Shown: in pieces, positions 1 through 13,021 of the stretch
Position numbering within the stretch: position 1 is the stretch's first letter
Layout: each line of letters begins with the position of its first letter
Assembly: GCA_021234155.1 (NCBI GenBank)
Contig: JAJEKV010000006.1
Span: 6,790,435-6,854,434 of the forward strand
Source: Isoetes taiwanensis
Lineage: Eukaryota > Streptophyta > Lycopodiopsida > Isoetales > Isoetaceae
DNA: 64,000 bases
Direction: 5' to 3'
The notes under the pieces: model-generated
What the model saw: only the letters and a program-made list of their open reading frames with translations
What the model was told of the DNA's origin: nothing
Database searches by the model: none
Position numbers and translations under genes: made by a program

Positions 1-32
1 TCTTTACGCCCAACAAATGTGAATCCCCCGGG
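1..32. mobile_element. Right end of a hAT-type MITE, cut by the window start
   Basis: The first 32 bases match the right end of the complete MITE at 30403-30636, ending in CCCCCGGG, followed at 33-40 by GCAGGCTT, the 8-bp sequence that flanks the complete copy on both sides. The left end would lie upstream of the window. This places the MITE inside the duplicated 4.8 kb segment before it was duplicated. Confidence 0.7.
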
Positions 33-1860
33 GCAGGCTTGTCCTAAATATTGACAAGCCTCCTGATCTACAACTAAAATAAAGAGGCTCCAATGTCTAT
101 TGCTAACATTAACGTTGATGAGAAATTGGTGTCACTGCCACTGAAAAACCAAATATGATGACATTAATTACCTGAAGTTGGCAGGGATGTAGAAAAAACC
201 AGCATCCACTAAAATCCAAGTGCTATAAACATAGGGAGTGTCTATGATTAGCTTGGAAAATTGACCATATGCTCCCTGATTCCCATGCTTGCCTCTAAGG
301 ATAATTCCAAGGGGCAAGAGGATGTACCTGGATGTGGTGACACCTTTTGTAAATTGGAATTGAGTGAATTAGGATCGTGCAGATAGTATGGGAGCTTTTT
401 AGATGTGATAAAGCTTGAATTCAATAAAAGGGAAGATGACTTACAACAAATAGGACCTAATGCATTCGGCATTAGTGCAGCAGTTCTTGTAAGATTATTC
501 GCCAAGAATTGTTGTGAATGACTTGGCATCAACCTCGTGGACATGGAACTTAGCATATCCAGACTTGCCTACTTTGAGTACGAGGCTCGTCACCACGACT
601 GAATAATTGATTGTATTGTTACCCAGCCACTGACATGAGTCCAATCCCCTTTGATGACCAAATATAGAATAAAAAATGGTAGGCAACAAACTGCAGCTAT
701 AAGGTATTGTGATAGGGTTTAGGCTAGGGAGCAGCTTCAAAAGCCATAAAAGAAGAAGGTGCATATTGCAATTTAGAGCCATATGCATGGGGCATTTCAA
801 GGGCCTCATATTCTTCTTGGGGTTATCTAACATGGCCTTCCCTCTCAATTCCTCTTTTCCCATATTTGCAAACAACCCTTGCCTCTACCCAACCTCAAGA
901 TCAGGGAACAACTCCTTGTCCATCAAAGTGTGATCCGTTCTGTTATTTCCTACACTAAAATGTCCAACAACTTTAGTTCTTGCTTTCATTTAATCTCTAC
1001 TTTTTGCTATATCCAAATCTCTCTATCCTTCAGAGGCAAGGGTTCGTTGTTTATCTAATTCCCCATACTCTTCTCAGCCCCATACAACTTCCTTCTCATG
1101 TTGTGATTTATTTTATAGCCAACATCACGGGCCTAAGCGTAGATGGTAGTGTCGTGGCGCCTCTTCATCCTAGGTGGCAATTCCCGAGTTTGGTCTACTT
1201 CCCTTGATGCATGTAAAACTTGCAAATTCATGCAACCGTTCTTTTCAACCTATGGTTCTCCAGATTTCCTCTCTTTCCTTGCACCCCATACGATGCCAAT
1301 TTTTATTCAATGTAGTGTCATGCATGTTCTTCATCTCGCTTCTCATCTATGGGCTTGTGAGTGCCCTTTACGCTCAATCTTGACTCCGGGAGACCCCCAC
1401 CAGAACACACACACAAAAAAAAAAAGATCCACCAACATCCACCACCATGAAATGATCGAAATCTGGATTTTTTGGGATGGGTCTACAAGGCCACTGTCGC
1501 TCTGTTTTCTATGAGTAGGTAGGGGATTCCATCTCGTGTCGACTTTCCATCAAAATCATCATATAAAACAACGTCGACTTCCAACGATTGTTAGGACCAT
1601 TGTTTGCTTTCGTTTAAGGGTTTGAATTCTCATTGATACTTGTATTGAAACTTCAGTGCAGACGAATAGCTTCCTTCATTATTTAGATTTATCGCTACAA
1701 TAATAATACCAAGCCAAAAATCATATGGGAAATAGAAAAGGTATTTTTGACCTTGCAACAATGTTCTCTTGGGGCACCCAAGAGCGCAATAAAGATGCAC
1801 GAATCGATAATAATATGATGGGGCGCCAGAGAATCGTCACTACTCACCACTGAAAGAAAA

Positions 1861-1910
1861 GAATAGAATAGAATAGAATAGAATAGAATAGAATAGAATA
1901 GAATAGAATA
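1861..1910. repeat. (GAATA)10 microsatellite
   Basis: Ten perfect GAATA units. The same ten units are kept in the duplicated copy at 32491-32540. An unstable pentanucleotide with equal length in both copies argues for a recent duplication or an assembly duplicate. Confidence 0.95.
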
Positions 1911-2574
1911 TGTGATATGGTAGAAGGTAAACTATAATAGAATTTTTACAAATGTAACATTGCGGAGCGAGGGTGATCGTTCATGATCGAGCACACGCAT
2001 TGTCTCCGCCCTTGAATATAGCGAAGGGGTCTCCGCCCTTAAACAGAGGGAAAATCAATTGCCTTGTGTGGTGCCCAGTCAGTGAATGAATCTAGGAGGA
2101 TAGGTTGCCCAAGGCATGTGCCCTTGCACTATTAGATAGGGTCAAAAACGTTCATAAATTATTTGTGTACACTACTATTAGACATAATGGAGCAAGGAAA
2201 TACGACTGAAAATACACCAGTATCAGCTTTATTTTAATGTGCACCATCGATCATCCAAGACAGTTGTTAGGCCCACATGCACTTCTCTACCTAACATAGA
2301 GATTTCTATGTGCCACCCTATATATCTACATATTCGAGTTTGATTTTGATATATAGATGTAAAAGTGACAATTTTGAAACTATAGACCACATCCTAACCC
2401 AGCCGTATTTGCTTTAGCAAGAGGGCAAAAGCCCCAGTTAGGCACCCTGCCCGTGGTGTAACTTGAAATCGACCGGATAGTCGGTGTGTGGAAAACCTGC
2501 CCTAAGTCAAGACAATTGAATGAGGAGTTATAAAAAAAAACAAAAAAAAAAACAAAAAAAACATAGATTTAAGA

Positions 2575-3025
2575 TAAAAAATAATCACGTTAGCTCATTG
2601 GTTATATTCAAAGTCATCTTATTGGGACTTTGAGTTATTTTGGTAGAGGTTCGAGCCCCCATATCTCATATTCTGAAACCTTAGGCAAAGCCGTATAGAG
2701 GCTCGATATTCCATCAAAACTTTAGGCGAACGCATATTTCATATTTCAAAATCATAGGTGCCCCAATCATAAATGACCATAAGCGAAACGAGAGGTGAGT
2801 AGGGTAAAACCTTAAAAAAACATAAATCTAAGCTGTCAATTTTGTCGATCAATCTAAACCATTGGATTTAGGGCTAACCTTAAGTTTTTGGCTAAAAAAG
2901 GTTGGATATCTTGCAATGAAATCAAATCAGAGAGATTTATATGTGAAGGATGCATGCTAGGCAAAACTAATAGAGGCTCCAACATAGGTCTGGGCCGTAG
3001 GATAAACAGATCCAATGACTGTAAG
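2575..3025 (+). mobile_element. tRNA-like SINE-related unit, plus strand (interrupted)
   Basis: A pol III-like box A (TTAGCTCATTGG, about 2593) and box B (GGTTCGAGCCC, about 2649) lie roughly 55 bases apart at the head. They follow an A-rich tract containing CAAAA runs (2530-2563) that would be the tail of an adjoining unit. The body ends with GAGGCTCCAACAT and CAGATCCAATGACTG, but relative to the units at 35436-36560 it contains an insertion of about 170 bases after 2793. The same structure occurs at 33208-33658 in the second duplication copy. The two-box promoter, A-rich tail and multiple copies support a SINE; ends and target duplications are not resolved. Confidence 0.55.
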
Positions 3026-3746
3026 GGTATTAAAGAGTGGCTAAAATTCGCCAAATGACTATTTTTTAGACTTTTAGTCAAATTTTGTGGCTAAAGTTAA
3101 TAAAGATCATTTTTTAAGGGAAAAAATAATTTAGCCATTCCAAAAGGGTGGGAATTTTGGGCCCTAGAGTTTAGCCCGATGTTTGCATCATGGCATGCTA
3201 AATCGCCTTCTTTGAAGCTGATTAGGCAAATCCTGATCAATTCAAATAGCCATATTGAATCTATTCAGGGGCTTCTTGAGTTTAGGAATCGCCATTAGCT
3301 ATATCAATAATGCTTTGATGGATATTGAATGTGAATCTATAAGTTATTTAGGTTAACGATTATGAAGAATGTTATGTAGTGAGCATTTTAAGCTCTAAGT
3401 AATAGTATTTTATTCTTGCAATTGTTGACCTTAAAGGGCTATATACACCATTTGGATGCATTTGACCCCAACATAAATATGTGTGTTAGTAAAATGGTAT
3501 TGTTTGCTCCTTATGAATTGTATTTTGAATCTTTGTTATTGTTTTATAATGGAAGCATATTGAATGAGTTGTCATTCATGTGATAATGAGTGCTTTCGAA
3601 TTTGAAGTTAAATAGTTGCACTTTAGCCACCAACCAAGGAAATTTAAGCCAATATAAGAATTTCATATCATATAAATTTTACATTTTAGCCAAGTGGGAA
3701 GATAACTAAAGGGTTTTATTTTTAATAAATTTAGTCTAATAAAATC

Positions 3747-3826
3747 TATGAACTTTTATTTTCAAATAGGTTTAGCCAACTTTAATATGAACTTTTATTT
3801 TCAAATAGGTTTAGCCAACTTTAATT
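3747..3826. repeat. 40-bp tandem duplication (also at about 34381-34460)
   Basis: A 40-base word beginning ATGAACTTTTATTTTC and containing AGGTTTAGCCAAC is present twice in tandem. The same doublet is conserved in the second copy of the 4.8 kb duplication. Confidence 0.85.
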
Positions 3827-4794
3827 TGAATAGAAAAACATTTAGGGCCCTTAAAATTTACCTGGAGATGGGTGCATATTGTTCCTGATATTATTGGGAC
3901 AAAAGACAATTGAAATGGTGCAAATTATTGTATGGAGTGGCACTTGAACACTTATTGTATGGTGCAAACATACACATTAGATGCAAACATTAGAAAGCAT
4001 TGTTATATAGGGTCTGACTATTGAGACCAGACGCAAACAAACTGTTGAAAATTGTGCGTATTTAGTGGCATTGTGTTTATGGTAAATTTGAATACGAATA
4101 TTAGAAAAGGATAACTAGAACACTTGTTTGGAAGGTGCAGACATGCACAAGATTGTAGTGAACTTGATGCTAATAATAGAAATCATTCATGGATATTGGT
4201 AACACAAGGGGCAATAGACATATATAGCCATGAAGGTCCTTTTTTAATGGCAATTTAAGAGTATTTAACCATGGGTCTTGAACCCTTGACAAAATCTGCA
4301 GAGAAGCGAACATATAAAGGGCTTTTTTTCTTTTTCTAGGTTTAGAATTGTTGCAGACCTAATACGGATCATCAAAAGTCGTTTGCTGCTGGTTGAATGC
4401 CAGTCTTACTAGATATTTTGCAGCCGATTGAGTGCCGGCCTGACCAAGGTACAAAACAAATGGAGTGCTCACACACATGAATGTTGATTTTCCGCGAGCT
4501 TGAAATTTGATTTATCACCGGCCTTCACGAGTTACCTGACAAATGGAGAGTTCACCGCGGGTGGTTCGATTATTACAGCGATTTACAAAAAGATTTAGGT
4601 CTCTGCATGCGAGATAGTGCCGCGTGAGTTTAACGGGATTTACAAATGATTTAGGCGGCTCTTCACACACACAAGGTATTGCACTTTCACCGGACCAAAT
4701 TAGTGATGTTGAAAATCCCGGTACTATCATGACCGAGAACTATTCTTAGGGACTTCTTTGATCTCCATATCAATGGACGAAATTGCTTATGATG

Positions 4795-7517
4795 CTAGTT
4801 TACCCGTACAAGTTCCATATGAAGCTTCCACTCCCATCGGGATGAGGATTTTGAAAAGCCGAGATACTATGTGTGGCTACACCCGGTTGATGGCCTTGTT
4901 TCGAGATCCATACATGGAAAGTGGAATTGGAACATAGCCCGGGTCGCTACGCCAAGAAGAGTATCTAAACCGCCACCGCTACTCCTTGGAAGTCTTTGGC
5001 AAAGCAGCAGCATGTCATGGTGCAAAGGAAAATGGGTTTCCAAACCGAGCTTAGGGATCACAAGGCGTTGAGCTTGCCGACATCAGCCGGGGGTTCTTCA
5101 TTTAACACCCAATCAAAAAAATGTAACCTCTTCCGCCTCCCTACATGCCAAAAATCAGATCCTTTTGGTGCAGCTTTTTAACGCCATGCTCATTGTTTTC
5201 GCCTTCATGACTCATGAACTTGTTCCGCTTTGAGCGCCAAGATTTTTATGGGTTGTCACAAACATCGATTAGGGATCCTCAATACCACAACATACGCAAA
5301 GAAAAATCATGCTGCCTTTTTTTCGAAATCTCTTAACTGCCGTTTTTAATTTCTTCATTATGGCCATTCGAGGTTGTGGAGGCTGTTGCCTTTGACAAGT
5401 TTGTTCATCGAAAATCAAGAGAATTGTGGAGTTGGTTGAACCAAAATATTTTAATTGGTCATCTAGCAAAATGCTTTGGGAAGAAAATAAGTGTATTCCT
5501 CTCAAATATCTATTCTAGAACTTTTTACAACATTCTCGAATTTTCTAGAAGGATTCCTTCAGGCTCACCTAAGATTCTCTTTATATTTTAAAACTTTTTA
5601 AAAACTTTCTAGAACATTCTAGAACTTTCCGATATGTGACTTATGTGACATATGTGTCGTAGAAGGTCAAGATTCCTTAAAGGCACCATCTTCATTGTGC
5701 CCTTAAGCCCCAAAGAAGCACATGAACTTTTAGTGTGAGCATTTCTAATGGATTGAGCTTCATCCGCATTACCTCTAAACCACCTAATGTTCGACATACA
5801 GTGCCCTTTAGCCTGGGGGTCGCTTTTCATCCCTTCGATGGTTTTAATCTCGTAACGTTTTGTCTCCATATGTAGTAAGCACAATGTCGCGGCTTAAAAA
5901 TTCAACACAATTTATTCTTCTCTCATCTTCATGGTATATGTACAACGATAGCTTGACAGATGGTACTACTTTTTCCTTCAATTCATGTTCCCATTGTTTT
6001 TAAAGCGATTTAGGCAAACAATCAAGGTGCAAACAATCGTGGTTGGCAAGGAGTATAGAAAATGATGCTGCCATCTTTTAAGAGAGCTTGGATTCACGCT
6101 TGATATCGAGCCATGCGCTACAAAAGTTCACCTAGAGGATATTATACTAGACACTCCACCAGATATTTTGGTGGTGGATCTTAGTTGGCTCAAGATAGTG
6201 TAGGATTGGTTAGATAAGAAAGTCCTTGAGACCTGCATTTCATTTCAGGTTTGTGTAAACCAAGTGGGCAGCTTGATTTGATAACTGATTCTCGCTGATT
6301 TTTGTTTCAGCTCATTCCAAAAATCAACGTTAAGCACATTTGCCAGCAATGGAATTGTGGAGAAAAAAAAGATGAAAAATCACGCATGTGGAAATTTAGA
6401 TACCGCTATTGGGATAGTTCCCAAAGTTATGTCTTCACAAAAGGTATCGGAGCAGATTTTGTCAAGGCAAAGAATTAAGGTGTGAATGATGTGGTTTCGC
6501 TTGAGAGAGATATCCAAGGTAAAATTTTACATCACCGCTAAGGCGATCCTTTTCACCGGTGCCGAAATTACAGCTTGTTGCGGTGATGCAAAGCCCTTTG
6601 CGTAAAAGTTTTCAGCTGTTTGGAGTCGATATTTGGTATTGAAGCAACTTAAATTCTATCTTTGATATAACTATAATATGGTGTTTTGAGCTCGATTAGT
6701 CCCGGTTGATCCTAATTTTTGAGCTTAATTTAGCTTATGGTTGATCCGTAATTTTGAGCCCTCCGCGCATCAAGGCATTCAAACTCAACCGAAAACGAAA
6801 GCATCAAGAGGTTGGACCACTCAGCTCTCATGCAAAGATCTTACACCAGAGCAATTCCACTAAATACAGATGTACTTCGTGCATTTTAATACAAATGTTG
6901 GTAATGTTAACAATGACGACTCTAGTTAGCACCTAGAGGAGACGACATCATTAAATTTATATGTCAAATATTATGCACATCCTCGCAATCCTTCCGATAG
7001 GCTATGTCTATTGGTCTTCGTGGTGCAATAAAACCCATTCAATTCAATTCTTTTTTCCCTCCCCCCTTTGGTATACATTATATCCTGAGGAATAAAGAAC
7101 GGCCGAACATGGGCTCAAAAGAAGCCACATAGGCTCCAAGCATTGCCTCTAGACTAGAACATGCAAAGAGTCTTCAATGGTATCTTAGTTACTTCCCATT
7201 TTTTAACCTTAAACCAAAGGCCACCACCAAGTTAACCCGATCATTGCTTAATTTGATGCTATCCACTAGCTTTCTCTCGTTGTGGATCACCGCCTACCTT
7301 TCAAAACAGATAATAATAATGGTATTTTGTAGGTGAACAAGTCCAAATACATAGAGTGAAGCATGAGGAGCCTATAGACGCTTGAACGTAGGCTTTTGCA
7401 TTTCCTTAGGTCCTAACATGCTACCTAGGTTCAAACAAGCCCTTAGGCTCAAGCATTGTCTCAGGCTCAAACATGCCCCAAAGATCAAACATGTACACAA
7501 CAAAATAAAAATAGTTA
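4795..7517. other. Unassigned AT-rich interval with no recognisable gene
   Basis: Beyond the duplication border no reading frame here resembles a known family. The only distinctive structure is the cluster of heat-shock-element blocks at 5511-5629. At 7420-7495 a short degenerate repeat built on AGGCTCAAACATG occurs a few times. The remainder looks like ordinary non-coding or decayed repeat sequence. Confidence 0.5.
5511..5629. promoter_or_regulatory. Cluster of heat-shock-element-like blocks
   Basis: At 5607-5629 the sequence is five alternating TTC/GAA pentamers in perfect register: TTC-GAA-TTC-GAA-TTC, each separated by two bases. At 5533-5550 there are four more in register, and at 5513-5520 two more. 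Alternating nGAAn blocks are the known binding site of heat-shock factors, and three blocks suffice in most eukaryotes. No TATA-plus-gene arrangement is visible next to it, so it may be the promoter of a decayed transposon, as in heat-responsive copia LTRs. Confidence 0.55.
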
Positions 7518-7592
7518 AACCACGCCGCTATAACCAAATACGTCCGATGCGATTTATTGACGCCGCGAGATGCGACGCATTACAAAAACGCT
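7518..7592 (+). repeat. CpG-rich repeat (CGCCGCTATAAC / GACGCCGCGA) left of the satellite
   Basis: The words CGCCGCTATAAC, GACGCCGCGA and ATGCGACGC occur here in the same order and orientation as at 19012-19105. The two copies bracket the satellite region. Family unknown. Confidence 0.5.
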
Positions 7593-7616
7593 TAAAACAC
7601 ATTTCTTAGTTGGGTG

Positions 7617-10600
7617 AACATGAGTGGTCTTCCGGGTCACGTAACTTGGTCCCCTGTGGCAAGTCGACGCTTCGAGTCCATTGGCAGAGCCAAATCGCAG
7701 CCCGAGAGGGAGGGCGGCGGCCCCGGCCCCTCGTGGCCTTGGGGAGAGGAAATTCGGGGCAAGCTCTTCCGGGATTTTAGGGTCCGTGGCTCAAGGCCAA
7801 CACCCCCACTCCATCGCCAAGTCACTGCTAAAGGTCCCCCTCGAACCGACAAGGAGAGGGCTCCAAAACGAAACCCCGTGGGCTGCCGTGTTCTAGAAGG
7901 GTTTATGCTTTTGGGGGCCGGAGACTTGGTCTGTTGCACTTGGGACCTGGCCCGAAGCCGCAGCCGGAGAATACGGAGCAAGGGGAACTGATCGAGCGGG
8001 AGTTTGGGCCTGTCCTCCCCCATGTGGCAAGTAGAAGTCGGGGGGCTTTTAAAAAGGCAAGACATTCATAAATTGCAATTAATGCATTGTACTAAAATAA
8101 ATTCTGATTTTTTGCCACCTGGAATCCTAATCCATTTCCAACACAACCCCCAATTTTCTAAATTTTCTGAGAAGGTCTAGGTCAAAGGGTTAAGATTAGA
8201 ATCCTGGGCCAGGGCAGCCCGCTGTGGCAACCGAAGCTGGCACCCTTCCCCAAGTCAAACGAGGCCAGACCTTGCAGTGGATCCTCACAAGAGGGGAGAG
8301 TCCTGACCCCAAGAGGCGGGATCCAAAAAGTTCCCGAGGCAGCTCTTCCCGGCAACCGCCCCTGGGGGAGGCACGCTTAACGACCACCCTCCTGAGCCCC
8401 GTTCCCTATCCCACCGCTGATCCTCCGCTCAGGGCCCCTCTCGGAAGGCCCAAAAGATTCCGTGATCGGTCCCGAGAACTTGTCAAACCGCTGGGCGCCC
8501 CGAGGGTCGGCCTTGTAGAAACCGCAGTTGTTCTTGTCGTCGCACCGGGAGGTTCCGAATGGCAAATCGACTCCGCCAAATCGTCCGAATGGCTAAATTA
8601 CCCTAGGGAGCAAGTTACAAGGTCGGTTTTGCAAAAGAAAGAAACACTCACGCCTCCACGACAAAGATCCCGCATCCACATCCTAGGCCAATTGACTACG
8701 AAAGTGATGGAAGTGAGCTACTTTGGCGCTTCTTGAGGTCGGGTGGTCTTCTCGCCACGGAACTTGGTCCCCGTGGCAACGCCGACGCTTTGAGTCCATT
8801 GGCGTAGCCAAATCGCAGATTCCCGAGAGGGAGGTCGCCTGGCCCGCCCCCGTGGCCTGGGGAGAGGAAATTGGGGCAAGCAGCCTTCCTGGGGATTTTA
8901 GGGTCCGCGGTTGCTCAAGGCCAACACCCCCACTCCACGCCAAGTCACGCAAGGTCCCGCACTGACCGACAAGGAGAGGGCCTCCAAAACGCAAAACCCC
9001 GTGGGCTGCCGTGTTCTAGAAGGGTTTGGCGCTTTGGGGGCCGAGACTTGGTCTGCTGCACTTGGGACCGGGCCGAGGAGCGCAGCACCGAGAATACGGA
9101 GCAAGGGGAACCGACGAGCGGAGTTTGGGCCTGTCCTCCTCCGATGTGGCAAGTAGAAGTCTGGGGCTTATGCGCTGGCAAGACATTCATAAATTCGCAA
9201 TTAATGCATTGTAACTAAAATAAATTCTGATTTTTTGCCACCGGAATCCTAATCCATTTCCAAAGACACAGCCCAACTTTTCTAAATTTTCTGAGAAGGT
9301 CTAGGTCAAAGGGTTAAGATTAGAATGGCCTGGGCAGCCCGCAGTGTGGCAACCGAAGCTGGCACCCTTCCCAAGTCAAACGAGGCCGTGGACCTTGCAG
9401 GATCCCTCACAAGAGGGGAGAGTCCTGACCCCAAGAGGCTGGATCCAAAAGTTCCCGAGGCAGCCCCTTCCCGGCGCCGCCCCCCGGAGGCACGCCACGA
9501 CCACCCTCCCTGAGCCCTGCCTCCCCTATCCGACCGCTGGATCCCTCCGCTCAGGGCCCTTCTGAAGGCCCAAAAGATTCCAGACGGTCCCGAGAACTTG
9601 TCAAACCGCTGGGCGCCCCGAGGTCGGCCTTTGTAGAAACCGCAGTTGTCTTGTCGCTCGGGCACCGGGAGGTTCCGAATGGCAAATCGACCCCGCCAAA
9701 TCGCCCCGAATGGCTAAATTACCCTAGGGAGCAAGTTACAAGGTCGGTTTTGCAAAAAGAAAAAACACTCACGCCTTCCACGACAAAGATCCCGCATCCA
9801 CATCCTAGGCCAATTGACTACGAAAGTGTGATGGAAGTGAGCTACTTTGGCGCTTCTTGAGGTCGGGTGGTCTTCTCGCCACGGAACTTGGTCCCCTGTG
9901 GCAACGCCGACGCTGCCAGAGTCCATTGGCGTAGTCAAATCGCGATTCCGAGAGGGGAGGTCGCCCGCCCCGGCCCCGTGGCCTTGGGGAGAGGAAATTC
10001 GGGCAAGCAGCTTCCGGGGATTTTAGGGTCCGTGCTCAAGGCCAACACCCCCACTCCATCGCCAAGTCACGCGCAAGGTCCCACCGACCGACAGGAGAGG
10101 GCCTCCAAAACGTGAAACCCCGTGGGTTGCCGTGTTCTAGAAGGGTTTATGCTTTGGGGCCGAGACTTGGTCTCGCTGCACTTGGGACCTGGCCGAGAAG
10201 CCGCAGCCGAGAATACGGAGCAAGGGGAACCGACGGAACGGAGTTTGGGCCTGTCCTCCTCCGATGTGGCAAGTAGAAGTCGGGGGGCTTTTGCAGTGGC
10301 AAGACATTCATAAATTCGCAATTAATGCATTGTACTAAAATAAATTCTGATTTTTGCCACTGGATTCCTAACCCATCTCCAAAGACACAGCCCAATTTTC
10401 AAATTTTCTGAGAAGGTCTAGGTCAAAGGGTTAGATTAGAACGGTCGGGCAGCCCGCTGTGGCAACCGAGCCGCACCCTTCCCCAAGTCAAACGAGGCCT
10501 TGACCTTGCGTGGATCCCTCACAAGAGGGGAGAGTCCGACCCCAAGAGGCTGGATCCAAAAGTTCCCGAGGCAGCCCTTCCCCGGCAAGATAAAATGGGC

Positions 10601-12682
10601 CGAGACGCTTAATGACCACCCTCCCCGAGCCCTGCCTCTATCCGACCGCTGATCCTCCGCTCAGGCCCTCTTCGAAGGCCCAAAAGATTCCAGATCGGTC
10701 CGGGAGAACTTGTCAAACCGCGGGCGCCCCGAGGTCGGGGCTTTGTAGAAACCGGGCAGTTGTCTTGTCGCTCGGGCACGGGAGGGTTCGGAATGGCAAT
10801 CGACCCCGCCAAATCGTCCGGAATGGCTAAATTACCCTAGGGAGCAAGTTACAAGGTCGGTTTTGCAAAAGAAAGAAACACTCACGCCTCCACGACAAGA
10901 GATCCCGCGATCCACATCCTAGGCCAATTGACTACGAGTGTGATGGAAGTGAGCTACTTTGGCGCTTCTTGGAGGTCGGGTGGTCTTCTCGCCACTTTAA
11001 CTTGGTCCCCTGTGGCAACGCCGACGCTCGAGTCCATTGGCAGAGTCAAATCGCGATTCCGAGAGAGGGAGGTCGCCCGTCCGGCCCCCGTGGCCTTGGG
11101 AGAGGAAATTCGGGCAAGCAGCCTTCCCGGGATTTTAGGGTCCGCGGCTCAAGGCCAACACCCCCACTCCATCGCCAAGTCACTCGCGCAAGGTCCCGCC
11201 TCGGACCGACAAGGAGAGGGCCTCCAAAACGTAAAACCCCGTGGGCTGCCGTGTTCTAGAAGGGTTTGGCGCTTTGGGGCCGGAGACTTGGTCTGCTGCA
11301 CTTGGGACCCGGCCGGGAGCCGCAGCCGGAGAATACGGAGCAAGGGGAACCGACGGAGCGGAGTTTGGGCCTGTCCTCCTCCCCCGATGTGGCAAGTAGA
11401 AGTCGGGGGCTTTGCAAAGCTGGCAAGACATTCATAAATTCGCAATTAATGCATTGTACTAAAAATAAATTTGATTTTTGCCACTGGAATCCTAATCCAT
11501 TTCCAAAGACACGCCCAATTTTCTAAATTTTCTGAGAAGGTCTAGGTCAAAGGGTTAAGATTAGAAATCTGCCGGGGCAGCCCGCTGCAGTGGCAACCGA
11601 GCTGGCACCCTTCCCCAAGTCAAACGAGGCCGACCTTGCAGGATCCTCACAAGAGGGGGAGAGTCCGGACCCCAAGAGGCGGGATCCAAAAGTTCCCGAG
11701 GCAGTTCTTCCCCGGCAGCGCCCCCCGGGGTCGTGACGCTAATGACCACCTCCCTGAGCCCTTCCTCTATCCCAATCGTTGATCCTCCGCTCAGGGCCCC
11801 TCTTCTGAAGGCCCAAAGATTCCAGATCGGCCCCGAGAACTTGTCAAACCCGGGGGGCCCCGAGGTCGGCCTTTGTAGAAACCGGGCAGTTGTCTTGTCG
11901 CTCGCACCGGGAGGTTCTGAATGGCAAATCGACCCGCCAAATCGTCCGGAATGGCTTAAATTACCCTAGGGAGCAAGTTACAAGGTCGGTTTTGCAAAAG
12001 AAAGAAACACTCACGCCTTCCACGACAAGATCCCGCGATCCACATCCTAGGCCAATTGACTACGAGTGTGATGGAAGTGAGCTACTTTGGCGCTTTTGGA
12101 GGTCGGGTGGTCTTTCGCCACGGAACTTGGTTCCTGTGGCAACGCCGACGCTGTGAGTCCATTGGCAGAGTCAAATCGCGATTCGAGAGAGGGAGGTCGC
12201 CCGGGCCCGGCCCCCGTGGCCTTGGGGAGAGGAAATTCGGGCAAGCAGCTTCCGGGATTTTAGGGTCCGCGGTTCAAGGCCAACACCCCCACTCCACGCC
12301 AAGTCATTTGCCGGGCAAGGTCCCCCCCGACCGGACAAGGAGAGGGCCTCCAAAACGTAAAACCCCGTGGGCTGCCGTGTTCTAGAAGGGTTTGCGCTTT
12401 GGGGGTAGACTTGGTCTCTTGCACTTGGGACCCGGCCGAGAAGCCGCAGCCGAGAATATGGAGCAAGGGGAACCGACGGAGCGGAGTTTGGGCCCTGTCC
12501 TCCTCCCGGATGTGGCAAGTAGAAGTCGGGGGGGCTTTGCAAAGTGGCAAGACATTCATAAATTCGCAATTAATGCATTGTACTAAAATAAATTCTGATT
12601 TTTTGCCACCGATTCCTAACCCATCTCCAAAGACACAGCCCAATTTTCAAATTTTCTGAGAAGGTCTAGGTCAAAGGGTTAG
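7617..12682 (+). repeat. Satellite block 1: five monomers of about 1.12 kb
   Basis: A GC-rich unit is repeated head to tail. The anchor AGACATTCATAAATT falls at 8059, 9181, 10302, 11426 and 12550, giving periods of 1121-1124. Each monomer contains in order a conserved word GGTCTAGGTCAAAGGGTTA, a GAGGGGAGAGTCC segment, CCTAGGGAGCAAGTTACAAG, ATGGAAGTGAGCTACTTTGG, and a TTCTAGAAGGGTTT segment. Many short overlapping frames exist but differ from monomer to monomer because of small indels, so I call none of them genes. Two sequence variants of the 3' part alternate (AATCCTAATCCATTTCC and ATTCCTAACCCATCTCC). No rRNA or tRNA sequence is seen in it. Confidence 0.93.
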
Positions 12683-13021
12683 CTAAGGTCAAAGGAATGG
12701 AGTTTGTGGGATCGCAAACTTGGGGTTGACCTTGGCTCACCGGACGCTATACTTGGTCTAAGATTGCATTGAGAATATAAGCATCATAACTATTAGAATG
12801 AAGATAAATGATTACGTAAAAGCATCATAACTACTAGAATGAAGATAAATGATTACGTAGTGCCAAAAAGACTACCAGTGGGTTGGGGGTTAGATTTGGT
12901 TGCTTGTGATGATGGTTGTGTTTCAAAGATCAAGGCATATGGATAGAGAGAATGCCCTTTGTTCAACGGATCGCCTCCCTAAAGCTATTTGACATGGATG
13001 GCATAATTAACTTGTAATGAA
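12683..13021 (+). other. Spacer after satellite block 1
   Basis: It begins GCTAAGGTCAAAGGAATGG and passes through GGACGCTATACTTGG to end near GCCTCCCTAAAGC. The same start and end recur in the spacer at 18213-18420. Inside it, a roughly 40-base word containing GAATGAAGATAAATGATTACG is present twice in tandem (12780-12860). No gene is seen. Confidence 0.75.

Larger units (their letters stand above)
1..4794 (+). repeat. Direct segmental duplication, copy 1 (5' truncated by window)
   Basis: This stretch matches 30605-35423 in the same orientation, about 30.6 kb away, and is often identical for hundreds of bases (for example 2520-3150 against 33150-33780). The match stops abruptly after GCTTATGATG in both copies. 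The segment holds no gene I recognise: a GAATA microsatellite, SINE-like sequence, a 40-bp tandem duplication and AT-rich DNA. Differences are clustered in C/G-rich patches. No TG...CA ends or primer-binding site are seen at the inner border, so these are not obviously LTRs. Origin by segmental duplication or by an assembly join cannot be separated here. Confidence 0.9.

Noticed and set aside
2575-2665. Functional tRNA gene from box A and box B
   Set aside because: The sequence between the boxes cannot form a tRNA cloverleaf and the copies carry A-rich tails, as in SINEs.
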